Below are positions 56,542 to 64,000 of a stretch of DNA of 64,000 nucleotides, in pieces (positions within the stretch are counted from its first letter, which is position 1; each line of letters opens with the position of its first letter). Source of the DNA: Halomonas sp. THAF5a (GTDB lineage Bacteria > Pseudomonadota > Gammaproteobacteria > Pseudomonadales > Halomonadaceae). The position numbers and the translations under genes were made by a program. The notes beneath the pieces were generated by a model. The model worked only from the letters and a program-made list of their open reading frames with translations, had not been told where the DNA came from and made no database searches. The stretch is from assembly GCF_009363755.1 (NCBI RefSeq), contig NZ_CP045417.1, forward strand, positions 1,798,001-1,862,000. Direction: 5' to 3'.

Positions 56542-56582
56542 GGTGTGGCTCCTTGGTTCGTCTTTCTCGTGTCGCTTGTGGC

Positions 56583-59500
56583 TCATCGTGTCAGCGCCGG
56601 AGGATCGCCCGGCAGGCTGAAGGTGTAGATCAGGTCGACCGCCTGGTTGGCGCCGGAGACGGCCTCCACGTAGAGGTCTCGCCACAGCTTGTAGCGCAGC
56701 GTCAGCTCGGCGATCGGCGAGAAGACCCCGACCCCATAACCGACGCTCAGCCGGTCGGTCAGGTTCCCGGTCACGACCACCTGGCTGTCGTCGCCGCTGC
56801 CGGCGGTGTCGAGGCTCAGGTCGTCGACGCCGAAGGCCTCGCCGATCGCACCCACGGCGCCGCCGGCCTGACCCAGGGTGACGCCGATCAGCGCCGAGGT
56901 CAGGGCGCTGCCGCCGCTGCTGTCGTCCGGCGCACGGCCGCGCAGCACGTAGGACAGCGCCCGGGACTCGTCCATGGCCGGCTCGGAGAAGATCTCCAGG
57001 CTGGGATTGGCCGCGGGCCCGGTGACGCGCAGCCCCGCCACCACGTCGTCCTGGGTATTGTCCGGGTTGCGCACCGCCTCGAAGTCGAGCAGCGGCTGGC
57101 CCGGCGGGCCGCTGAAGTAGAGGATGCCCTCGCGGATGATCAGGTCCTGGCCGAAGGCCCGGAAGCGCCCGTCCTCCAGGTTGACGTTGCCGAACAGCTG
57201 CACCGGGCCGTCGGACTGGCGCACCTGCAGGTCGCCGCGCAGGTCGGTCTCGAGCCCGTAGGCCTCGAGCCGCATGTCCGGTCCCAGCACCAGGTCCACC
57301 TGGACGTCCAGCGCCATGCCGGCCTGCTGCATGGCCTCGGCGGTGCCCGCGCCCGGCTCGTCGCTGGCGGCCTGGCGGTCGGCGGCCTCGGCCTCCTCGC
57401 GGGTGACGATGACCTCGTCGGGGCTCGGCGAGACCGCCGAGGCAGGGACCTTGCCGACCTCGAGCCGGGCCCAGGGAATGCCGACCTCGCCGCGCACCTG
57501 CAGCCGGTCCGGATTGGCGCGGATCGACAGGTCCGGGGCGATGTGCAGTCGACCGAACCCCGGCAGCGCGGCCAGCAGCGGCGCGTCGCGCCCTTCCAGG
57601 TCGAGGGCCGCCTGCCACGCAGCCGACGAGGGCCAGCGGGCATCGCCGGTGATGTTCATCCGGCCTTCCTCGCCCTCCAGGTAGCCGTCGATGTCGGCGC
57701 GGTCGCCGGACAGATCGACCTCAAGCTCGCCGTCGGCCACCGACAGCGGCAGCCCGAGGCCCTCGGCGCGCAGGCCGGCCAGCGCGAGGCGGCCGTCCAG
57801 CCGCGGTTGCTCGCGGTCGCCGGTGATGTCGATACCGGCGTCAAGCGCGCCTTCCAGGGTCTCCATGTCGGCGATCAACGGCCGGTACGGCGCCAGTCGC
57901 ACGTTGTCGATCTCGAAGCGCCCGTCCAGGCGGCCGGCACCCATGGGCTCGATGATGCCCAGGTCGAGGCGCATCGCGCCCTGTTCGCCGAAGGTCAGCC
58001 CCAGGTCGACGTCGGCACGCTCCTGATCGGCGTCGAGGGCGAGCGAGAGCCCGGTACCGGGCACCGACCACGGCTGGCCATAGGCGTCCTGGCCGTTGAT
58101 CTCGGCCTGGCTGTCGAGATTGGCGCTGGCCTGCCAGCGGGCGCCGCCGTTCGACCATTCGGCCACCAGGCCGCCCTCGGTGGCGCCGTCGATGGCCCAT
58201 CCCGGCGGCATGGCGTCGTTGATCAGGTCCATCGGCAGCTCGCGGATCGCGAGCTCGGCGCGTCCGCTGTCCGGCGACGCCGACAGCGGTGCCGTCAGGC
58301 ACAGCCCGCCGCCCTCGGCGCGGGTCAGGCAAAACGGCTGGACCTCCACGGCGCTGGCGGTCAGGTCGGCATCGAAGGCCAGCGCCTGGTCGAGGCCGAG
58401 GCTGCCGTAGGCGGTCTCGGCGTCCAGCGGCGTCAGCCGCCCGCGATAGTGCTCGCGGGCCTCGTCCAGCGCGCCCTCGAGGGCCAGGTTCAGCGCCGAC
58501 AGCGGCCCGTCCGGGTCGCCTTCCACGTCGAGGGTCAGGCGATGCTCGGAGAGCCGGCCGTCGAGGCCCAGCGCGATAGACGGGAAGGCCTGGCCGCCGG
58601 CGGCGACGTCGTCGGCGGCCAGGCTCAGGTCGAGGCTCGGGTCGTCGAGGCCGGCCACCTCGCCGTCCAGGCGCAGCCGGGCGAGGCGGTTGTCGCCGAA
58701 GGCCAGCCGATCGCCGCTCAGGGCCAGCGACAGCTGCGGCCGCTCGACGCTGCCGCGGGCCTCGATGTCGCCGTCGAGCGCTCCGTCGAGCTCGGGATGG
58801 AGGGTGTCCAGTCGCGGCATGTCGATGCGGGCGTCCAGGTCCAGCTCGCTCGGCGCGACCCGGCCCGAGGCATCCAGGCGATTGTCGCCCTGGCGCAGGC
58901 TCAGCGAGGCGATGTCCCAGTTCATGTCGTGATCGCCGGACAGCTGCCCCGAGAGCGAGAACGGCTGCTCGGCGAGTTCGCCGTCCACGGCAAGCGTCGG
59001 CACGCCGAGCCGCCAGCCATCGGCGCTCTGGGAGAAGGCCACCTGCAGGCGACCGTCGAGACGGCCGGCCAGTCCCTCGACGAAGGGCTCGGGGTCGAAG
59101 CCGTCGACGTCGAGCCGCGCCGACACCGAGAGCGCCTCGGACCAGTCGATCCGTCCCTCGCTGGTCAGCGTGCCCTCCGGCGGCGTCAGGCGCAGCGGCG
59201 CCCAGTCGAAGCGCTGCAGGTTGCCCCGCCCGTTCAGCGCGATGTCTGTGCGCGGCAGCGACGGGCCCTGGGCGGCGAGTCCCAGGCTGACCCGATAGTC
59301 GTCGAGCGTGCCCTGGGCATCGAGATCGAGGTTCTCGACCCGCCACGGCTCGGCCGGACTGTCTTGCGCCGTCTCGCTCGCGCCCTCGTCCGCGCCGTTA
59401 TCCGAGTCCTCGGGCGCCGCCACGGCGCCGGGCAGCGGCCACTGCAGCTCGGGGCTGGTCAGGCGGGCGGAGAACGGCATTGTCGGGTCCAGGGCGTCGA

Positions 59501-60614
59501 GGCGGGCCGTCAGGCTGGCTTCCATGGGGCCGCTGGCGGTAAGCGCCACGTCCAGGTCGCCGAGATCGCCGGTCAGGGCCAGCTCGAGCCGCTGGCCGGC
59601 CAGGGCCGGCAGGCGTTCGGGCAGGTAGAAGTCGGCGCCCAGCTGCACGTCGAGGGGATAGTCATCGCGCAGGGTGACCTCGGCCTGGAGGGTGGCATAG
59701 GCCTCCCGGGAGGCGGCGGCGAGCGGGTGCACGGCGATGCGCTGGTCGCGGGCGGTGACGCTGAGGTCGAGCCTGTCGATGACGTAGGCCTGCGCCCCCT
59801 CGAAGGCCGCGTCTTCCACGGTCAGACTCGGCACCTCCACCGCCAGCGGCAGGGTGACGTCCGGCAGCCGGAGGCGCTCCTCGACCGGAGAGTCCGTCGA
59901 CGGCGGCGAATCGCTCACGCCTGCGGCGGCCGGGGCGACGCTGGCCGGCAGCGGCGAGCGCACCGCCACGGCGGCGTCGATCGCCGCCGCCGTGAGCACA
60001 TCGTCGCGGCTTTCCGCCTCGCTCAGGGCGAGCCGGTTGCCCGGCGAGATCGAGGGCGTCAGCCGCAGCCCGACCAGCCGCGTCGGCGACAGGGTCAGGG
60101 CGTTGCCTTCGGCCTCGGCGCCGCTCTCGAAGTGCCGCCAGCCAAGGCGGGTGCCGTCGGCGAGACGCACCTCGACGTCATCCAGCAGCAGCTCGCGCAG
60201 CGCCACCGGCAGCGGCAGCTGGATCGGCTCGGGCGGGCCGCCGTCGCCCTCTTCCGCCACCGGCTCCTCGGCGGCGTCGCTCGCGCCGAGGCGGATGCGG
60301 GCGCCCTCCACGGCCAGGCGGTCGATGCACAGCCGCCCCTGGAGCAGGCAGTTGTCGGCCCAGGCGAGCTCGACGTCGGACACCGCGACGCTGGCCGGGC
60401 CGGCCGTCAGGCGCAGCCCCTCGATCCTGAGGGTGTCCAGAGGTGCGCCCTCGACGCGCTCGACCTCGAGCAGGCCGAGCCGCTCGGCCTGGGTGAACAG
60501 GGCGCTGGTGCCCCAGGGCGACAGGGCCAGGCCCAGCAGCAGCATGACCAGGCCGATCAGCCACAGCGGCAGCAGGATCAACAGCCGGAGCAGGGCCCAG
60601 CTAAGGCGGCGCAT
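56583..60614 (-). CDS. tamB: Translocation and assembly module subunit TamB
   Basis: About 1343 aa. One N-terminal anchor ([24 protein letters not shown]), then a very long repetitive beta-helix-type body rich in LxLxGxL-like strands, and the conserved C-terminal DUF490 region (~1050-end; SLVYRLRGR-type [68 protein letters not shown]). TamB spans the periplasm, moving lipids or outer-membrane proteins with TamA. ATG at 60614 chosen; a GTG at 60620 or 60665 is possible. Confidence 0.93.
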   Translation of the reverse strand: MRRLSWALLRLLILLPLWLIGLVMLLLGLALSPWGTSALFTQAERLGLLEVERVEGAPLDTLRIEGLRLTAGPASVAVSDVELAWADNCLLQGRLCIDRLAVEGARIRLGASDAAEEPVAEEGDGGPPEPIQLPLPVALRELLLDDVEVRLADGTRLGWRHFESGAEAEGNALTLSPTRLVGLRLTPSISPGNRLALSEAESRDDVLTAAAIDAAVAVRSPLPASVAPAAAGVSDSPPSTDSPVEERLRLPDVTLPLAVEVPSLTVEDAAFEGAQAYVIDRLDLSVTARDQRIAVHPLAAASREAYATLQAEVTLRDDYPLDVQLGADFYLPERLPALAGQRLELALTGDLGDLDVALTASGPMEASLTARLDALDPTMPFSARLTSPELQWPLPGAVAAPEDSDNGADEGASETAQDSPAEPWRVENLDLDAQGTLDDYRVSLGLAAQGPSLPRTDIALNGRGNLQRFDWAPLRLTPPEGTLTSEGRIDWSEALSVSARLDVDGFDPEPFVEGLAGRLDGRLQVAFSQSADGWRLGVPTLAVDGELAEQPFSLSGQLSGDHDMNWDIASLSLRQGDNRLDASGRVAPSELDLDARIDMPRLDTLHPELDGALDGDIEARGSVERPQLSLALSGDRLAFGDNRLARLRLDGEVAGLDDPSLDLSLAADDVAAGGQAFPSIALGLDGRLSEHRLTLDVEGDPDGPLSALNLALEGALDEAREHYRGRLTPLDAETAYGSLGLDQALAFDADLTASAVEVQPFCLTRAEGGGLCLTAPLSASPDSGRAELAIRELPMDLINDAMPPGWAIDGATEGGLVAEWSNGGARWQASANLDSQAEINGQDAYGQPWSVPGTGLSLALDADQERADVDLGLTFGEQGAMRLDLGIIEPMGAGRLDGRFEIDNVRLAPYRPLIADMETLEGALDAGIDITGDREQPRLDGRLALAGLRAEGLGLPLSVADGELEVDLSGDRADIDGYLEGEEGRMNITGDARWPSSAAWQAALDLEGRDAPLLAALPGFGRLHIAPDLSIRANPDRLQVRGEVGIPWARLEVGKVPASAVSPSPDEVIVTREEAEAADRQAASDEPGAGTAEAMQQAGMALDVQVDLVLGPDMRLEAYGLETDLRGDLQVRQSDGPVQLFGNVNLEDGRFRAFGQDLIIREGILYFSGPPGQPLLDFEAVRNPDNTQDDVVAGLRVTGPAANPSLEIFSEPAMDESRALSYVLRGRAPDDSSGGSALTSALIGVTLGQAGGAVGAIGEAFGVDDLSLDTAGSGDDSQVVVTGNLTDRLSVGYGVGVFSPIAELTLRYKLWRDLYVEAVSGANQAVDLIYTFSLPGDPPALTR

Positions 60615-60722
60615 TCTCACGATGACGACTCTCGCGACGGCGTCGTCCGGGGCATGGTGAGCCACGGACGACGGGGGTGAACGGTGACGATGATCGGCGC
60701 CCGGCGCACGCTAGCACTCACG

Positions 60723-62579
60723 CTAGAACTCCGGGCCGATGGCGAAGTGGATGCGATAGGCGTCGTCGCTGTCGAACGGGTGGGCGACATCGAAGCGGAT
60801 CGGCCCCACCGGCGAGATCCAGCGCACGCCGAGGCCGGCGCTGGTGTTCAGCTGCTCGGGCCACCAGTCGGTGAAGGCGTCGCCGGCGTCGACGAAGCTG
60901 GCCAGCCACCAGGGGCCGGTGATCCGGCGCTGGGCCTCGACGCTGCCGACCAGGCGCTGCTCGCCGCCGACCAGCTCGCCGTCGCTGTTCTCCGGCGACA
61001 GGGTCTCGTAGCCGTAGCCGCGCACGCTGGTGTCGCCGCCGGTGAAGAAGCGCAGCGACGGCGGGATGTTCTCGAAGTCGTCGGTGACGATGCTGCCCGC
61101 GCCGACGCGACCCACGAAGCGATAGTCGTCGCCGAGGCTGCGTATCCACTGGGAATCGGCGTTCAGGCGCAGGAACTCGGCGTCGGAGCCCCAGGCCTCG
61201 CTGGAGTACTGCACCGAGATCTGCTGGCGATCTCCCCAGCGCGGAAAGGTCGGATTGCGCGAGCGAGTGCGGGTCCAGCGCACGCCGGGATAGAGCAGCA
61301 GCACCTGGTTGTCGAGATCGGCCTGGGTGAAGTCCTCGTAGGTGGCGCGCAGGTAGACGATCTGCTCCCAGGCGTTATCGAACTGCCAGCGGCGGCCGAA
61401 TTCCACGCTGGCCTCGAGGGTTTCGGTGTCCTCGTTGTCCTCGTTGCGCAGGCCGTACTGCAGGCGATAGCTGTCGCGCCTCGGATCGTCGAGCGGCATG
61501 TCGTAGACGCCGCTGAACTCCTGGGCGGGCCCGGAGAGGTAGAGGTCGTGCTCGAGGCTGTGGCCGTAGCGGTTGACCCAGGGCTGGTCCCAGGAGAAGC
61601 GCATCCGGGGGCCGACGTCGGTGGCAAAGCCGATACCGACCTCGAACTGGTGACGGTCGGCCGGCGTGACATTGACCTCGATGGGCACCTCGGGCACCGG
61701 CGGTGCCTGGAGCGACTCGGCCGCGGCGAGCGCCTCCGCGCTCAGGCGGGGCTCGGGCGGCGGCGCCTCTGGCAGGCCCTCCACGTCGAGGGCGTTGAGA
61801 AAGCCGATGGGCACCGGCGGCAGTGCCAGTTGGCCGATGCCGGCATCCAGCAGCGGACGCACGCTGACCGAGCCGAACCACTCGGTCTGGCCGAGGCGCT
61901 GGTTGAAGGTGGCGATATCGCTGGCGAGATAGGGCTTGCCCTCGTGGAAGGGCACCAGGGCCTGCAGGCGTTCGGTCTCGATATGCTGGCCCTGGAAGCG
62001 CACCGGGCCGAAGCGATAGCGCGGGCCGCTGTCCAGGGCCAGCGACAGCCGGGCGCTGTTGGCCCAGGGGCGGATCTCCATGCGTCGTTCGGTGAAGCGC
62101 CAGTCGAAGTAGCCGCGCTCGAGGGCCAGGCCGGAGAGCCGGCTGCGCAGCGCATCGAAGGGCGCATGGAGCAGCACATCCCCTTCTTCCTGGGGATAGG
62201 CGTCGATGGCGTCCTGGAAGGGTTCGTCGTCGGCGGCACCGCCGGCCAGCTCGAAGGCGAGGCGCTCGATTCGCACCGGCTCGCCGGGATCGATGACGAG
62301 GGTCACCTCCTCCGGCGCCTCGGGGTCGTCGAAGCGCGTGCGGATGCTGGGCGAGTAGTAGCCGAAGACCCGCAGGGCCTCGCTGCTGCGTCGCAGCACC
62401 TCGCTCTTGAGGCGTTCGGGGCTGTACTGGTCGGCCTCGAGCTCGTCGAGGTAGAGGCGCACGTTCTCGGCCAGTTCGTCATCGACGCCCTCGATCGTCG
62501 CGTCGAGGGCCTGGACGCCGGGCGCCAGGCCGAGACTCAGCGTGGCGGCCGCGAGGCGCCTCAATACGCGATGCTCCAT
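60723..62579 (-). CDS. tamA: Translocation and assembly module subunit TamA
   Basis: 618 aa outer-membrane protein of the Omp85 family. Signal at residues 1-23 (ends GVQALDA), three POTRA domains (~25-255), a Pro-rich linker (~270-290), and a 16-strand beta-barrel (~300-618) ending in IHFAIGPEF with terminal Phe. Partner of TamB, 109 bp downstream. The ATG at 62579 (MEHRVLRRL) gives the signal peptide. The downstream ORF on the opposite strand is a shadow. Confidence 0.93.
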   Translation of the reverse strand: MEHRVLRRLAAATLSLGLAPGVQALDATIEGVDDELAENVRLYLDELEADQYSPERLKSEVLRRSSEALRVFGYYSPSIRTRFDDPEAPEEVTLVIDPGEPVRIERLAFELAGGAADDEPFQDAIDAYPQEEGDVLLHAPFDALRSRLSGLALERGYFDWRFTERRMEIRPWANSARLSLALDSGPRYRFGPVRFQGQHIETERLQALVPFHEGKPYLASDIATFNQRLGQTEWFGSVSVRPLLDAGIGQLALPPVPIGFLNALDVEGLPEAPPPEPRLSAEALAAAESLQAPPVPEVPIEVNVTPADRHQFEVGIGFATDVGPRMRFSWDQPWVNRYGHSLEHDLYLSGPAQEFSGVYDMPLDDPRRDSYRLQYGLRNEDNEDTETLEASVEFGRRWQFDNAWEQIVYLRATYEDFTQADLDNQVLLLYPGVRWTRTRSRNPTFPRWGDRQQISVQYSSEAWGSDAEFLRLNADSQWIRSLGDDYRFVGRVGAGSIVTDDFENIPPSLRFFTGGDTSVRGYGYETLSPENSDGELVGGEQRLVGSVEAQRRITGPWWLASFVDAGDAFTDWWPEQLNTSAGLGVRWISPVGPIRFDVAHPFDSDDAYRIHFAIGPEF

Positions 62580-62602
62580 GGGTATCGGTCCCTGTCGGGG
62601 GG

Positions 62603-63448
62603 TCACTGGCGAAGGGCCTCGAGCTGGGCGCTCAGGGCGAGCTGGGTCTGGCGCAGCTCGCGCAGCCCGGACCCCATCTCGGTCAGGCCGCCGTCCAGCG
62701 CTTCCATTCGTTGGCGGATATCATCGCGTGCTCCCGCCGCGGCTTCAACCTGGCCATCGAGCGTCGTCAGCCGATCCTCCAGGCGCTCCAGGCGTTCCCG
62801 GAGCGTCGCCATTCCCTCGGTCAACGCCCCGCGGCGCTCGGCCAGCCGCTCGCGGGCCTCTTCGAGGGTCGCCAGCCGCTCGCCTAGGGCCGCACGTCCC
62901 TCCCGGCCGGCCCGCTCCAGGGCGTCCAGGGACCTGCGGGTCGCCGCCAGGGTGGCGTCCCGGGTCTCGGCCTCCTCCATGAGCGACGCGAGGCGCTCCT
63001 GCTGTTGTGCCAGGCGCTCCTCGAGGGGGGCGAGCCCCTGAGCCCGGGCGGCCTCGAGGTCGTCGGCGCGCTGGGCGTCGAGTTCACTCCGGAAGGCCGC
63101 CAGGCGGCGGTCGAGCACCGCGTCGACCTCGGCCTCGAGGTTGGAAAGCTCGTCGAGTCGCGACCGCAGGGCCTCGAGGGCCTCTCCCCTGCCCTCCTCG
63201 GCATCGAAGCGCGCGTGGACGTTGGAGAGCTCGCCGCTGACCCGGGAGAGTTCGGCCTGCAGGCGGGTCCGCTCCTGCCAGCCGGCCCAGGCCAGCGCCC
63301 CGCCGGCAGCCACCAGCAGCAGGATGAGCCCCCACAGCGGCCAGACCCGCGGGGGGGCGGGATGACGGGGGCGCGGCGCCGAGAGGCTGGCATCCGGGTC
63401 CGGCACGATCGGTCGGTGGGGCCGGTGGTCATCCGGGTGCTCTGCCAT
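62603..63448 (-). CDS. Membrane-anchored coiled-coil protein
   Basis: 281 aa. A Pro/His-rich cytoplasmic N-terminus (1-34), one membrane helix (~35-56, WPLWGLILLLVAAGGALAWAG), and then a long periplasmic coiled coil (~60-278; regular Leu/Arg/Glu heptads). Unrecognised. AAGGAG precedes the ATG at 63448. It lies 23 bp upstream of tamA, so it is probably in the tam operon; such a protein could assist envelope assembly, which is inference. Confidence 0.75.
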   Translation of the reverse strand: MAEHPDDHRPHRPIVPDPDASLSAPRPRHPAPPRVWPLWGLILLLVAAGGALAWAGWQERTRLQAELSRVSGELSNVHARFDAEEGRGEALEALRSRLDELSNLEAEVDAVLDRRLAAFRSELDAQRADDLEAARAQGLAPLEERLAQQQERLASLMEEAETRDATLAATRRSLDALERAGREGRAALGERLATLEEARERLAERRGALTEGMATLRERLERLEDRLTTLDGQVEAAAGARDDIRQRMEALDGGLTEMGSGLRELRQTQLALSAQLEALRQ

Positions 63449-63690
63449 GACGAACTCCTTACTCTCGGGGGATTGGCCGGGCCGCCGGCGCGGTGGCGCG
63501 CAATTGGCGACCCCCGGGCCGAGTGCTATGATGCCGCGGCAGCACCGACACATCGTCCTGATAGTGTAAGGTTTTTTGTGATCGGAACGCACGGCTTCCG
63601 GTCAACCCGAACGGGACGCCTTGAATCCCGACGCCCCGATCCCCACCATGGGGTGTGGTAACGACACCGCTGACGACAAGGAGAGACTCG

Positions 63691-64000
63691 ATGGCATTTG
63701 AACTGCCCGCACTGCCGTACGACAAGAACGCCCTGGAACCGCACATCTCGGCCGAGACCCTCGAGTATCACTACGGCAAGCACCACCAGACCTACGTGAA
63801 CAAGCTCAACGAGCTGACCGAAGGTACCGCCGAGGCGGACAAGTCCCTGGAAGAGATCATCCAGTCCTCCTCCGGCGGCCTGTTCAACCAGGCGGCGCAG
63901 GTCTGGAACCACACTTTCTACTGGCACTGCCTCTCCCCCAACGGCGGCGGCGAGCCGACTGGCGCGCTGGCCGAGGCCATCAACGCCAAGTTCGGCTCCT
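63691..64000 (+). CDS. sodB: Superoxide dismutase (Fe type), 5' part
   Basis: First 103 residues only; the gene runs past the window. MAFELPALPYDKNALEPHISAETLEYHYGKHHQTYVNKLNEL has the iron/manganese SOD N-terminal pattern with metal ligands His27 (in YHYGKH) and the later His in NHTFYWHCLSPN. FNQAAQVWNHTFYWHCL fits Fe-SOD. GGAGAGACTCG precedes the ATG. Confidence 0.95.
   Translation, partial: MAFELPALPYDKNALEPHISAETLEYHYGKHHQTYVNKLNELTEGTAEADKSLEEIIQSSSGGLFNQAAQVWNHTFYWHCLSPNGGGEPTGALAEAINAKFGS

Noticed and set aside
56553..60680. A 1375-codon open frame on the plus strand
   Set aside because: It lies antisense to tamB, whose protein has clear family features. The antisense translation is low-complexity and typical of GC-rich shadow frames.

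Overview
The window looks like a chromosomal segment of a halophilic gammaproteobacterium of the Halomonadaceae, most likely Halomonas or a close relative. The reasons are the high GC content, the ectABC ectoine cluster, and gammaproteobacterial gene sets (tusDCB-tusE, tamA-tamB, nfuA, sufE, dppBCDF-type transporter, cysI with a DUF934 partner). Protein identities come from reading motifs and family resemblance in the translations; no database search was run. The strand composition is that of ordinary housekeeping and accessory metabolism. There is no CRISPR array, rRNA or tRNA, and no clear prophage or insertion sequence.

Layout. 1-2484: end of a YccA/BI-1 membrane protein, then the tRNA 2-thiouridine sulfur relay tusD-tusC-tusB-tusE and an acpH-like gene. 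2509-4551 (minus): a DUF1244 gene, moaB and moeA (molybdopterin maturation). 4593-14047: a large formate dehydrogenase locus. On the minus strand it reads DUF3305, DUF3306, a four-cluster ferredoxin, a TorD-type chaperone, a tiny TAT-signal protein, fdhA (Cys instead of Sec), fdhB and the cytochrome b subunit, closed by a strong terminator. fdhD is divergent, and a sigma70-like promoter with a dyad lies between. 14063-18643: an XRE-cupin regulator with an operator-like palindrome inside its promoter, and a histone-deacetylase-family gene divergent from a Pat-type acyl-CoA-ligase/GNAT protein acetyltransferase.

18730-28421: pdxH, azlCD, cytochrome b561, a 5 x 15-bp tandem repeat, cytochrome c', DUF2069, wrbA, an arsC-like gene, a GGCT-like gene, an Smr gene, DUF934, cysI, and a MATE exporter whose 5' end is tandemly duplicated. 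28525-33171: metH and divergent nfuA. 33225-36638: a KfrA-like coiled-coil DNA-binding protein divergent from a complete tyrosine recombinase with two AT-rich dyads between them, then sufE and a convergently overlapping ribbon-helix-helix gene. 36732-38689: PfpI, yidD, hisI overlapping a zur-like gene. 38760-42134: a RimK-like ligase, a 7TM/inactive transglutaminase protein and a retropepsin-like zinc protease lipoprotein. 42400-47137: DUF3833 lipoprotein, ectABC with a near-consensus promoter, and gorA. 47287-54826: beta-carbonic anhydrase, a five-gene peptide-type ABC transporter and a LysR regulator. 54912-64000: YheT hydrolase, msrA, tamB, tamA, a membrane-anchored coiled-coil protein and the start of an iron superoxide dismutase.

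How it fits together. Three themes recur: sulfur handling (Tus relay, sulfite reductase, MetH, SufE, NfuA, FdhD), molybdenum/formate respiration (moaB, moeA, fdh cluster), and stress tolerance (ectoine, GorA, MsrA, SOD, cytochrome c'). The least explained parts are the KfrA/recombinase pair, the DUF3305/3306 partners of formate dehydrogenase, the RimK-like/7TM/retropepsin operon, and several operator-like palindromes with no assigned regulator.
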